Shown here: positions 39,080 through 47,659 of the stretch, one piece after another
Position numbering within the stretch: the stretch's first letter is position 1
How the letters are laid out: every line of letters begins with the position of its first letter
Assembly (NCBI GenBank): GCA_002909145.1
Contig: PNQY01000039.1
Span: 24,490-88,489 of the forward strand
Source of the DNA: Candidatus Thioglobus perditus
Lineage (GTDB): Bacteria; Pseudomonadota; Gammaproteobacteria; PS1; Pseudothioglobaceae
Reading direction: 5' to 3'
Length of the DNA: 64,000 nucleotides
Translations under genes and position numbers: made by a program
Notes under the pieces: model-generated
Databases searched by the model: none
What the model was told of the DNA's origin: nothing
What the model saw: the letters and a program-made list of their open reading frames with translations, nothing else

Positions 39080-39739
39080 TTATTCTGGACCTGACCCTTC
39101 TGGTATTTCAATACCACTAAAAGTAGCATAATCATAAATTGCCCCAGTTGATGTACTAAATGCTGTAATCATTGGAGGTATGTCAGATGCAATATCTAGT
39201 ATTGTTTTCAATTTACCTATTGAGCCAATTGGATTAGACTTAATCTGACTTTGAATAGCTGGTACCGCATCCTTGAGTGATTTGATCAAGCCTATACCTT
39301 TAAATGTACCCTTTGCATAAGGCAACAAGCCTGTAGAGAATTTTGCAGCAGATGCAGCATCCAGCTTAACGCCATCATTTTTCATCTGCTCTGCCTTATC
39401 CTTTAATGCATTAGAAGTGTCAACCATCTTATCTGCGTCATCACCTTCTACACAAACCTTTTCTGAAGAACAATTAGCAATTTTGTCCATCAGGTCAGAG
39501 TCAACTTTTAATCCAAATGCCTCACCGAACAATCCAAAAGCTTTTGCAAAGTCACTTAGCACCCTGCTTGTCTGTTTAGTCAATCCTTTTGTATCAACTT
39601 CAGCTGATGTAGACGAACCGCCTCCGCTCAGTCCTGGTATGCTGGGCAACTTAAACCCACCAAACGATAATACTGCAGTTGGCAGTATTAATGTGAACCC
39701 CAATAGAATTACTGTTGTTATATTTCTCACTTGTTTCAT
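39080..39739 (-). CDS. Exported protein of unknown function
   Basis: The 219-residue protein has a signal peptide (MKQVRNITTVILLGF...AVLS) and then a Gly/Ser/Pro-rich linker (GGFKLPSIPGLSGGGSS). The rest is mostly helical and Ala/Lys/Asp-rich, with two cysteines close together (NCSSEKVCVEG) that could form a disulfide. I recognise no family. An AAGGAG ribosome binding site sits before the start. It is third in the leftward cluster of exported proteins. Confidence 0.7.
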   Translation of the reverse strand: MKQVRNITTVILLGFTLILPTAVLSFGGFKLPSIPGLSGGGSSTSAEVDTKGLTKQTSRVLSDFAKAFGLFGEAFGLKVDSDLMDKIANCSSEKVCVEGDDADKMVDTSNALKDKAEQMKNDGVKLDAASAAKFSTGLLPYAKGTFKGIGLIKSLKDAVPAIQSQIKSNPIGSIGKLKTILDIASDIPPMITAFSTSTGAIYDYATFSGIEIPEGSGPE

Positions 39740-39767
39740 TTCTTACTCCTTTTCATTGATTTAAATT

Positions 39768-40886
39768 TTAATGACTTCCTCTAGCTCTAAGCTGATTAAT
39801 AATGGATTTTGCTGCATTTTTAGCAGCTTTACTCAGGGCATTATTTCTTGCAACTGGCTCTTCTGGGCCTAAACCATGGTACTGTACCGGACCAACACTA
39901 CCAACGGTTTTTGCAAACCTTTTACTAGTGTCATACACTTTAGCAGTAACTGAAACATAGACATCGACAAGTCCTGACACTGGATCAATATTTTGCTTCA
40001 TAACATCCAATGTGCCAATAGCTGTATATTTAATATCACATTTTTTAGATGTTTTTTTGATATCCTTTGTTGTTTTATTAGACAAATCAGTTTCAGAGAC
40101 AAATTCATCTTGAATCTGCTCTACTGTTTTAGTCCTGCCTCCACATTCATCTTCAGACTGAACGTCACCATACTCGATAGCTTCGTATCCAGCATTAACC
40201 AAAGCTCTAGTCATCTCAGAATTAATCTCTTTTGAGCTTAATTTTGTCCACGATACTTTATCTCTTTTACTAACTGTACTACCGCCTGTTGTTGTTTTTC
40301 TTGTAGATAATTTATCATCACTCATCGCAACAGATGTATCGGAGACAACAGTCTTCTCTATAGCAGAATTACTACTTCCACTCTTACTCATATTTACTAC
40401 TTTGTCTTTATATTTCTTTACACTATCCTGTGCACGTGTTACAAATACCCAAGTGAATAAAATTTCGGCCTCAGAACCTTTTGCAGTTGTTCTATAAATC
40501 TTGCTTTGGACAGCAGAATCATCAATTTCAACTCTAATAGCAGCCGTAAATCTCTTACTATCCTTGTTAACTGATGTGTCTATAATTTGATATCCAATAA
40601 TATAATCATCTAATCTTTCCAAGATAGAATTTTTAACAATATCATAGGCATTTTTTTTCTCATCACTGAATCCTGAGATATACTTTTTCCAGGCAGATCT
40701 TTTTGCCAAATTAACAGCCTCTTCTTCTGTGCCTTTTGGTGGCTTAGATGAGAATAGTCCGCTACTTCCATATGAAACAGTTGCTATAGACTTTATTTGG
40801 ACTGTTTCTGCATATGAAAATTGTGATGAAAAAATTAGAAATATTATTGATAGAAATATTTTTTTTATTAAATTATTTTTGTACAT
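39768..40886 (-). CDS. Exported protein with LPP20/FlgT-N-like N-terminal domain
   Basis: The 372-residue protein has a signal peptide cleaved after SYA (about residue 26). Residues 27-145 show the LPP20/FlgT-N pattern: a strand (SIATVSYG), an Ala-rich helix (EEEAVNLAKRSAWKKYI), then DDYIIGYQIID and RFTAAIRVEID strands. A Ser/Thr/Lys-rich linker follows (about 165-215), then a second alpha/beta region with a repeated cysteine pair (DECGG, KKCDIKYTAIGTLDV) and a helix ending ARNNALSKAAKNAAKSII. No known family name is assigned. The ribosome binding site AAGGAAG lies 4 bp before the ATG. Confidence 0.7.
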   Translation of the reverse strand: MYKNNLIKKIFLSIIFLIFSSQFSYAETVQIKSIATVSYGSSGLFSSKPPKGTEEEAVNLAKRSAWKKYISGFSDEKKNAYDIVKNSILERLDDYIIGYQIIDTSVNKDSKRFTAAIRVEIDDSAVQSKIYRTTAKGSEAEILFTWVFVTRAQDSVKKYKDKVVNMSKSGSSNSAIEKTVVSDTSVAMSDDKLSTRKTTTGGSTVSKRDKVSWTKLSSKEINSEMTRALVNAGYEAIEYGDVQSEDECGGRTKTVEQIQDEFVSETDLSNKTTKDIKKTSKKCDIKYTAIGTLDVMKQNIDPVSGLVDVYVSVTAKVYDTSKRFAKTVGSVGPVQYHGLGPEEPVARNNALSKAAKNAAKSIINQLRARGSH

Positions 40887-40915
40887 TGCTTCCTTTTTTT
40901 TATAAAGTAATTAGT

Positions 40916-42121
40916 TTATTGACTCTTTTTAAGAATTTCCCTAAATCTATTTAACTGTTCATTAGCATCTTTTGTAGCACTATGTTTTTTTAACCATTTT
41001 GGCTCAGATACAGCAAGGTTCTTAGAAAAATCTTCTAGGAGTTTGGTTAATGACTCCTCATAAATGGACCACTGCGCCCTCTTTGTACCATCGCCAGCCA
41101 TTTTATTTAGTACCCAGCTATTATTGCTAAGCTTTACATTAACAGAATTACCCAAAGGCGTTTCCACCTTTACAGTAGCCAAGGCAGTGAACCCCTGATG
41201 ATGTTTACTTTCTTTCTTTTTGAATTTTCTCAATTCTAAATCAATAAAATAATCTAATTCTGGAAGTTTTAGATTATAAGCTTCACCGTTTGAAAATCTA
41301 GCGGCCATATTTCTCCCAATTATTTCACCCTTTGTATAAGGCACAATGGGTGTATAGGTATTTTTAGAAATTAGTCCTTCGAACTGTTGTGCTATTTGTG
41401 ATTTTATGATGTTGTTTTTTTGAAGGTCTCTAGGTATTTTCTCAAGAGCTTTATTAGATATATCTATATTTCTTATTCCAATATAGTTTCCATAACTAGG
41501 ACGAATCACAACACTCTTCATTCTATCAATGGTTTTTTGAATTATATTAAAGCCATTGCCACTATACAATGATTTAATATTTTTCTCATTTTCTTGTTTG
41601 GTTGGCCGGTGTTTAAACAGTTCATTCCTTAGAAATCGAAGCGGATATACGGTAACAACTTTTTTGTCTACAAAATCAAAAACAACTAAGTTCAGCCCAA
41701 TTTCGTACGAAACCTTATAATCCCCGCCAAATGGAATTACATAAACATCTTCATACGATATTCCAAGAGCCATTGAAAGGCCTTTTCCAGACTCTAGGTC
41801 TCCTAGTTCAGGGCGTAAATTATAGCCACTTGTCGAAAAATTATTTAATTTATCTTTTAAAAAATTATCAATAATTGACAGTCCGCCTGCCACTTTTTGA
41901 TTAACAATCTTAGCTGTATAAGGGTATCTTGTTGATCGCTGATTCCAGTCTCCTAAAAAAGCAAACCCAGCCCACTGAATATTTGGAACAACATTAGAAG
42001 GCGACGGCTTTGTCAGGCGCTCTGTTTTTGCTTGTACTGTTGTCACAAAAACTTGCGCCAATAAAACAAGAAGCACCAAGGTAGTCGGTCTAATAAAAAT
42101 TATATTTTTTACAAAAACCAT
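40916..42121 (-). CDS. Exported protein of unknown function, first gene of the secreted cluster
   Basis: The frame extends to 42154; the ATG at 42121 starts a normal signal peptide (MVFVKNIIFIRPTTLVLLV...TVQA) and leaves room for the divergent promoter, so I prefer it (401 residues). The mature part begins with an aromatic GFAFLGDWNQRS motif and is alpha/beta, with conserved-looking YEDVYVIPFGGDYKVSYEIG and ELDYFIDLELRKF strands. It has no lipobox, no cysteines in the mature chain that I noticed, and no family I can name. It heads the five-gene leftward cluster. Confidence 0.68.
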   Translation of the reverse strand: MVFVKNIIFIRPTTLVLLVLLAQVFVTTVQAKTERLTKPSPSNVVPNIQWAGFAFLGDWNQRSTRYPYTAKIVNQKVAGGLSIIDNFLKDKLNNFSTSGYNLRPELGDLESGKGLSMALGISYEDVYVIPFGGDYKVSYEIGLNLVVFDFVDKKVVTVYPLRFLRNELFKHRPTKQENEKNIKSLYSGNGFNIIQKTIDRMKSVVIRPSYGNYIGIRNIDISNKALEKIPRDLQKNNIIKSQIAQQFEGLISKNTYTPIVPYTKGEIIGRNMAARFSNGEAYNLKLPELDYFIDLELRKFKKKESKHHQGFTALATVKVETPLGNSVNVKLSNNSWVLNKMAGDGTKRAQWSIYEESLTKLLEDFSKNLAVSEPKWLKKHSATKDANEQLNRFREILKKSQ

Positions 42122-42127
42122 AATACG

Positions 42128-42150
42128 TTTATAATACTCTTTATTATAAA
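42128..42150. promoter_or_regulatory. Face-to-face divergent promoters in a palindrome
   Basis: TTTATAATA (42128-42136) and its perfect complement TATTATAAA (42142-42150) flank a 5-nt spacer. Each arm contains TATAAT for one direction: rightward toward the lipoprotein gene (ATG 42164) and leftward toward the secreted cluster (ATG 42121). Start sites near 42142 and 42136 would give leaders of only about 15-22 nt. Confidence 0.5.
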
Positions 42151-42163
42151 CCATATAAATAAT

Positions 42164-42628
42164 ATGTCTATAAAGATAATCGTACTGTCAGTATTTTCTT
42201 TAATGCTTATGTCTTGCGGAGATCAACCTGTCAAGCCTGATGTAACCGAAAATAATAGCGATGCGCCTTGGACTATTATTAATAGTCAAAATATTGTAAG
42301 ATTTACATCGACACTTAAAGATGAAATGCGCATAAAAGATTTCGTTGTTTATTCACAAAATGACAAAACTATCATATTTAGAAAAAAATCTATAAGTAAC
42401 TATTCAGGTATTTTTCAGTCTATATTTGGTGATGAAAGTGTTAGCAGGGCACAAATCAAATACTTTATATCTCCAAGAAGGGGTTATATGAAAATTATTG
42501 CCGAACTTGGCATGGTGGAAACATTCAATTCCGGGAAAGAGTCTTTTACAAAGTCTGAAAATCTTGCAGAAATAAACTGGGTTCAGGAAAGGCTTAACTC
42601 CATTAAAAAGGAAATAGAAACCAGATAA
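42164..42628 (+). CDS. Small lipoprotein of unknown function
   Basis: The 154-residue protein has a lipoprotein signal ending in the lipobox LMSC, so C18 would be lipidated; the next residues (GDQPVKPD) allow outer-membrane sorting. The mature domain is compact alpha/beta with VVYSQNDKTIIFRKKS and a basic YFISPRRGYMKII stretch. No family recognised. It is divergent from the five-gene secreted cluster and shares its promoter region, suggesting a common role. It ends 9 bp from the convergent pirin gene. Confidence 0.75.
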   Translation: MSIKIIVLSVFSLMLMSCGDQPVKPDVTENNSDAPWTIINSQNIVRFTSTLKDEMRIKDFVVYSQNDKTIIFRKKSISNYSGIFQSIFGDESVSRAQIKYFISPRRGYMKIIAELGMVETFNSGKESFTKSENLAEINWVQERLNSIKKEIETR

Positions 42629-42637
42629 AATTTTGCT

Positions 42638-43396
42638 CTAATCAACATAAGGACCATGTTGATAAATTGATTCATGATGTGGCAGGCCGCAACAAAACAT
42701 AAATTCACTGTTCGTCTTTGCCAAAATAGATAAGTTTTGCTCCTCATTGGCCTTGATTAATAATGACTCAGACACGCCAAGCGCTTCATCACCCAAGACA
42801 ATATTACCTGACAACACATAAACAATAGCATTAAGGCCTTGATTAATATAGATTTGATATTGTTTGTTTTGCTCAAGCCTAACATATTGATAGGTAATAT
42901 CTGTATGCAACTTAATTGGCGATCCCTCGCCAACAATTGTTCGACAACTGCCACCATCAAAGCGAGTCGTAGGCAGGTCTTCACTTAAAATCTGTTGATA
43001 ACTTGGATTGATTGACTTTAAGTTCTTAGGTAAATTGACCCACAACTGAATGCCAATGTTTTGAACTTTTTCTACCGGCATTTCTGAGTGGACAATACCG
43101 CTTCCTGCACAAAAAACTTGTGCCCCACCTTCGCCAACAAAAGCATCATTACCTAAATTATCTTTATGGTGTATGCCACCGGTCAATACATAGGTAATTG
43201 CCTCAAAACCACGATGTGGATGATCTGGAAAACCATGGCCAGAAGTGACATCAAAATGATCCCATAATACAAACGGATCAAAGTTCATTCTTTGTGATAT
43301 TGGAAATAATCGATTAACAATTAAACCATCACCCTCAAGTGTTTCTTGCGTATGTACTTTAGTAAACATTTTCATACTTTCTTGTAAAGCATTCAT
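42638..43396 (-). CDS. Pirin family protein
   Basis: The 252-residue bicupin protein has the pirin metal site in the N-terminal cupin (FPDHPHRGFEAITYV, with a further GIVHSEMP) and the usual C-terminal HHESIYQHGPYV. Bacterial pirins are iron proteins with quercetinase-like or regulatory roles; a known one inhibits pyruvate dehydrogenase E1. The physiological role here is not shown by context. Confidence 0.92.
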   Translation of the reverse strand: MNALQESMKMFTKVHTQETLEGDGLIVNRLFPISQRMNFDPFVLWDHFDVTSGHGFPDHPHRGFEAITYVLTGGIHHKDNLGNDAFVGEGGAQVFCAGSGIVHSEMPVEKVQNIGIQLWVNLPKNLKSINPSYQQILSEDLPTTRFDGGSCRTIVGEGSPIKLHTDITYQYVRLEQNKQYQIYINQGLNAIVYVLSGNIVLGDEALGVSESLLIKANEEQNLSILAKTNSEFMFCCGLPHHESIYQHGPYVD

Positions 43397-43417
43397 TATT
43401 CATATTACAATGCTAAC

Positions 43418-44548
43418 ATGATTATCGGCATTCCAAAAGAAATTAAGATTCACGAGTATCGTGTTGCACTTACTCCATCAGGCGTAGAAACACTAGTCGG
43501 CCTCGAACATCAGGTTATTATTCAATCAAAGGCAGGTGATGCCATTGGATTTAGCGATCAGGACTATCAAGCCGCAGGTGCAAAAATTGCAAATTCAGCT
43601 GAATCTATCTTTGAGCAGTCTGAGATGATAATTAAAGTTAAAGAGCCTCAGCCTAATGAATGCAAGATGTTATCTAATAACCAAGTGTTATTTACTTACC
43701 TACATCTAGCAGCAGACCCAACACAAGCTGAGCTACTACTAGCATCAGGCGCAATATGTATTGCTTATGAAACCATTACTGATGATAATTCACGCCTGCC
43801 ACTACTACAGCCAATGAGTGAAATTGCAGGCAGAATGTCAATCCAGTCTGGAGCTCACCATTTAGAAAAAACACAGGGCGGTTCTGGTGTTCTACTTAGT
43901 GGTGCCACCGGAGTATATCCAGCGCAAGTATTGGTAATTGGCGGTGGAGTTGTAGGCATAAACGCCACAAAAGTCGCGCTTGGAATGGGTGCCCAAGTCA
44001 CCATTCTTGATAGATCAATCTCTAAAAGACTAGTTGACTTTCAAAAGCAACATGGGTCGCAACTATCAATTGAATTATCTAATAAAACCAGTATTGAGAA
44101 GAAATTAGAAACAGCCGATCTGGTAATTGGCGCTGCACTAGTTGCAGGCGCATCAGCGCCAAAGCTTATCACTCGAGATATGCTCAAATTTATGAAAAAA
44201 GGATCAGTGCTGGTAGATGTTTCAATTGACCAAGGCGGGTGTTTTGAAACTTCAAAAGTCACCACGCATGATAAACCTACTTATGTAGTTGATGGAATCA
44301 TTCACTATTGTGTTGGCAACATGCCTGGCGCTGTTGCACAAACCGCTACCTTGGCACTTACTAACGCAACACTACCATATATTATAGAGATAGCCAATAG
44401 TGGTTACAAAAAGGCGATGCTTAATAATGAAAACTTAATGAACGGGCTGAACATATACAAAGGCAAGATAGCGCACAAAGAGGTTTCCAATAGCTTATCT
44501 CATAAATTTTATAGCCCTGCCGAGTTACTCCTAGATTCAACAGAATAA
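43418..44548 (+). CDS. ald: Alanine dehydrogenase
   Basis: The 376-residue enzyme interconverts alanine and pyruvate plus ammonia with NAD. The opening MIIGIPKEIKIHEYRVALTP, the substrate-binding KVKEPQ (K74-type lysine) and YLHLAAD (catalytic His), and the Rossmann motif VIGGGVVGINA followed by D of ILDRS are all present. The C-terminus is a few residues longer than usual, and its last 40 bp overlap the convergent membrane-protein gene. Confidence 0.95.
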   Translation: MIIGIPKEIKIHEYRVALTPSGVETLVGLEHQVIIQSKAGDAIGFSDQDYQAAGAKIANSAESIFEQSEMIIKVKEPQPNECKMLSNNQVLFTYLHLAADPTQAELLLASGAICIAYETITDDNSRLPLLQPMSEIAGRMSIQSGAHHLEKTQGGSGVLLSGATGVYPAQVLVIGGGVVGINATKVALGMGAQVTILDRSISKRLVDFQKQHGSQLSIELSNKTSIEKKLETADLVIGAALVAGASAPKLITRDMLKFMKKGSVLVDVSIDQGGCFETSKVTTHDKPTYVVDGIIHYCVGNMPGAVAQTATLALTNATLPYIIEIANSGYKKAMLNNENLMNGLNIYKGKIAHKEVSNSLSHKFYSPAELLLDSTE

Positions 44549-45072
44549 ATCCTTCTACCATAAGGGTTTCTGAGCAAATGCCAACTAGACAAAACTCCAA
44601 ACACAAATGGCAATATAGCCTCTAAACCCCAAAGACCATACATTGTGTAAACACTGCCATCAGTAAAAATTGCTTCTCGCTTATCAATTTCAAAAAAAAC
44701 TAAAGCAATCATGGTTATTAAATATAAAAAAATTACTCTCCAATGAATGGCCCAATGTAGTGTAAATCCGTCTATCCATTTTGCATCATGCTGTTGGTTA
44801 TTGTCAGATAAAAAAACAACTCTACTGCCATACGCTTTGTTGATCAAGTGCCTTGCAGACCAGCCATATATCCAAATACTTGTAAGTATAAAAATAAATA
44901 TTCCAATGGCAATAATTCTAACCTCATAAGGATTGAATTCGTTACTTATCCACCCAACCGGAGTCAATGAAAGAACACCAATAGACAGAGCAATAAAAAT
45001 TAGTAGCGACATTAAATAATAGCGCCAAGTAACACCCCACCAAAGAATCAATGCATCAATCAGCGTATTCAT
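44509..45072 (-). CDS. Unknown four-helix membrane protein
   Basis: The 187-residue protein has about four hydrophobic helices (roughly 15-40, 48-68, 108-128 and 145-165) in two repeated halves: the motifs WWGVTWRYYL and LHWAIHWRVIFL precede helices 1 and 3, and ARHLINKAYGSRVV and SWHLLRNPYGRRIY follow helices 2 and 4. This points to an internal duplication. It lies 6 bp downstream of pyrE, and its 3' end overlaps ald by 40 bp. No family recognised. Confidence 0.75.
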   Translation of the reverse strand: MNTLIDALILWWGVTWRYYLMSLLIFIALSIGVLSLTPVGWISNEFNPYEVRIIAIGIFIFILTSIWIYGWSARHLINKAYGSRVVFLSDNNQQHDAKWIDGFTLHWAIHWRVIFLYLITMIALVFFEIDKREAIFTDGSVYTMYGLWGLEAILPFVFGVLSSWHLLRNPYGRRIYSVESRSNSAGL

Positions 45073-45078
45073 TCTTTA

Positions 45079-45717
45079 CTAAATACCATATTGATTACGG
45101 TAATTCTCTATACTCTCAATCAGTTTATTATCGTCACCCTGTTTTAAATAATCAATCAAGTGTCCAAGATTAATAATACTTAAAACAGTAATACCAAAGC
45201 TCTCTTCAACTTCCTGAATAGCTGACTTATTACCCTTGCCTTTCTCTTGACGATCTACCGCCACAATAACGCCTTTAGCTTTTGCTCCGTTGGCTTCAAT
45301 AATGTCCATTGCTTCACGAATTGCAGTGCCTGCAGTAATTACGTCATCAATAATTAGAATATCACCCTCTAGAGCGTGGCCAACAATATCTCCACCCTCG
45401 CCATGAGTTTTGGCTTCTTTGCGATTAAAACTATATGGCACAGCTCTATTGAAATTATCATTAAGTGCCATTGCACAAGCTGTGGCTAGCGGGATTCCCT
45501 TGTAAGCAGGGCCGAACAATACGTCAAACTCCAGTCCGCTTTCTTCAATAGCTTGAGCATAAAAATTACCTAATTTTGATAAATGCTCTCCTGTATTAAA
45601 TGATCCAGCATTAAAAAAATAAGGACTCACACGACCTGATTTAAGCGTAAATTCGCCAAACTTTAGTGCGCCAATTTCTAACATAAAATCTACAAAGTCT
45701 TTTTGATACTGCTGCAT
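45079..45717 (-). CDS. pyrE: Orotate phosphoribosyltransferase
   Basis: The 212-residue enzyme joins orotate to PRPP in UMP synthesis. The PRPP-binding motif [14 protein letters not shown] is present, as are [14 protein letters not shown] and [15 protein letters not shown]. Length is normal. It diverges from the xthA-type nuclease gene across 31 bp; in E. coli the partner is rph instead. Confidence 0.96.
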   Translation of the reverse strand: MQQYQKDFVDFMLEIGALKFGEFTLKSGRVSPYFFNAGSFNTGEHLSKLGNFYAQAIEESGLEFDVLFGPAYKGIPLATACAMALNDNFNRAVPYSFNRKEAKTHGEGGDIVGHALEGDILIIDDVITAGTAIREAMDIIEANGAKAKGVIVAVDRQEKGKGNKSAIQEVEESFGITVLSIINLGHLIDYLKQGDDNKLIESIENYRNQYGI

Positions 45718-45748
45718 ACAATCCTCTTATTTCATTAAAATATTTCCA

Positions 45749-46516
45749 ATGAAGAGAATTATAACGGCTAACGTCAATGGAATTCGTGCAGCTGAGCGAA
45801 AAGGTTTTTTCAAGTGGATGGAAACTCAAAATGCTGATGTAGTTTGTGTGCAAGAAATCAAAGCACAAGAAGACCAGTTAGATGATAAATTCTACCCCGA
45901 TGGAATTCATACTTACTATAAACCGGCCGAGCGCAAAGGTTATAGTGGTACTGGTCTATATTGCAAACAAAAACCTGATCAGGTTATTTTTAGCCCCTGG
46001 GAAGACTTTGATTTTGAAGGTAGATTTATTCAGGCAGACTTTGGCAATCTTAGCGTAATTTCTATATACATACCATCAGGCTCAGCCAAGCAAGAGCGAC
46101 AAGATTATAAGATGGATTTTATGGTCAATCGTTTTATGCCTTATCTTAAGAAATTACAAGATGATGGGCGCCAATACATTATTTGTGGTGATGTTAATAT
46201 TGTACATAAAGAGATTGACATTAAAAACTTTAATAGCAATAAGAATAGATCGGGGTGCTTGCCAGAAGAGCGTGCTTGGATGGATGATCTTTTCACAAAA
46301 GCAAACTTTATTGATGCTTTTAGAGAGATAAATCAACAACCATATCAATATACCTGGTGGTCTAATCGTGGACAAGCCTGGGACAATAATACTGGCTGGC
46401 GCATTGATTATCAGATTTTAAGCAACAACCTTAAAGGCTCTGTAAGAAGTGCCAGCATATACAAGGATGAGCGCTTCTCAGATCACTCTCCTTTGATTAT
46501 TGATTACAATTTATGA
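45749..46516 (+). CDS. xthA: Exodeoxyribonuclease III (AP endonuclease)
   Basis: The 255-residue EEP-fold nuclease repairs abasic sites. Active-site blocks are TANVNGIRAA, VVCVQEIK (metal Glu), GYSGTGLY, CGDVNIVHKEIDIKN and the final SDHSPLIIDY (catalytic Asp-His). It overlaps trmB by 4 bp. It is the ExoA/Xth type; the E. coli-style symbol is by family. Confidence 0.93.
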   Translation: MKRIITANVNGIRAAERKGFFKWMETQNADVVCVQEIKAQEDQLDDKFYPDGIHTYYKPAERKGYSGTGLYCKQKPDQVIFSPWEDFDFEGRFIQADFGNLSVISIYIPSGSAKQERQDYKMDFMVNRFMPYLKKLQDDGRQYIICGDVNIVHKEIDIKNFNSNKNRSGCLPEERAWMDDLFTKANFIDAFREINQQPYQYTWWSNRGQAWDNNTGWRIDYQILSNNLKGSVRSASIYKDERFSDHSPLIIDYNL

Positions 46517-47202
46517 GTGAAAAAACACTAAGAAAAATTCAGAGTTTTGTTAAGCGTTCTGGAAGATTAACAGAAGGACAAAAATATGGATTAAAAGAGC
46601 TTTGGCCACAATATGGAATTGATCCAAAAGATAATTGCATTATTGATCTCGACACTATATTTAAAAAAAAGCAAGATGTTATCTTAGAAATTGGATTTGG
46701 CAATGGTAACTCTCTACTGGAGATGGCCATCAATGAGCCTGAAAATAACTTTTTAGGTATTGAGGTTTATGAGGCTGGAGTTGGACGCCTAATTAATGAA
46801 GCCAATAAGAACAACTTAACTAATCTTAAAGTAATAAAAGAAGATGCAGTGGAAGTATTAAAACACAACATTGCTACTGATAGTCTATCTGGATTTCAAC
46901 TATATTTTGCCGACCCATGGCATAAGAAGAAACACCATAAACGTCGTATTGTACAAACTGAATTTATGAGCATGATGTCTGACAAGCTGACAAAAGGCGG
47001 TTTTGTGCATATGGCAACTGACTGGGAGAATTATGCTGAACATATGATGGAAGTGCTTGAATTGCACCCACACTTTAAAAATACGTTAAACGCCCATATA
47101 TATTCACTAAGGCCTGAGCGCAGACCTATTACCAAATTTGAAAAACGTGGTGAAAGATTAGGACATGGCGTTTGGGACTTGATTTTCACTAACGAGAAAT
47201 AA
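46513..47202 (+). CDS. trmB: tRNA (guanine-N7)-methyltransferase
   Basis: The 229-residue SAM enzyme methylates G46 in tRNA variable loops. Motif I reads VILEIGFGNGNSL, then FLGIEVYEAGVGRLI, the conserved FADPWHKKKHHKRRIVQ and the C-terminal TKFEKRGERLGHGVWDL are diagnostic. It overlaps the nuclease gene by 4 bp and precedes fxsA by 1 bp. Confidence 0.96.
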   Translation: MSEKTLRKIQSFVKRSGRLTEGQKYGLKELWPQYGIDPKDNCIIDLDTIFKKKQDVILEIGFGNGNSLLEMAINEPENNFLGIEVYEAGVGRLINEANKNNLTNLKVIKEDAVEVLKHNIATDSLSGFQLYFADPWHKKKHHKRRIVQTEFMSMMSDKLTKGGFVHMATDWENYAEHMMEVLELHPHFKNTLNAHIYSLRPERRPITKFEKRGERLGHGVWDLIFTNEK

Positions 47203-47203
47203 T

Positions 47204-47659
47204 ATGCTATTTCCTTTATTTGTAACAATGACACTACTTGAGATTTATGTGCTGGTATCAGTCGGCGAATCTATTGGTGGTTTTTCCACGGTAGTGCTAG
47301 TAGTCATAACTGCACTAATTGGATCTATACTACTTAAACAACAAGGCTGGTCAACAATGGCCAAAGCTCAAAAAGCAATGGAAAATGATCAAACGCCTGC
47401 TTTTGAGATGATGGAAGGCGTGGTAATTTTAATATCTGGAGTGCTGCTATTAACCCCAGGATTTATTACTGATATTATTGGCCTATTGGGCTTGATGCCA
47501 TTTTCAAGAGCTTATTTTATCGATAAGGTCTTCGAAAAAAATGCACAACAAATATTTAGTAGAAGTAATACTGTTTTTATTCATAAAACTCAAGATTCGC
47601 AACACCCAAAACAAGATAAAAAGAACAATACAATTGAAGGCGAATTTTGGGAAGATTAA
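47204..47659 (+). CDS. fxsA: FxsA family membrane protein
   Basis: The 151-residue protein has three to four membrane segments (about 3-22, 25-45, 70-90 and nearby) and the family motifs LEIYVLVSVGESIG, GSILLKQQGWSTM and SGVLLLTPGFITDIIGL. FxsA in E. coli lessens phage T7 exclusion by F plasmids; its normal role is unknown. The soluble C-terminal 45 residues are polar and end within folC, overlapping it by 13 bp. Confidence 0.93.
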   Translation: MLFPLFVTMTLLEIYVLVSVGESIGGFSTVVLVVITALIGSILLKQQGWSTMAKAQKAMENDQTPAFEMMEGVVILISGVLLLTPGFITDIIGLLGLMPFSRAYFIDKVFEKNAQQIFSRSNTVFIHKTQDSQHPKQDKKNNTIEGEFWED

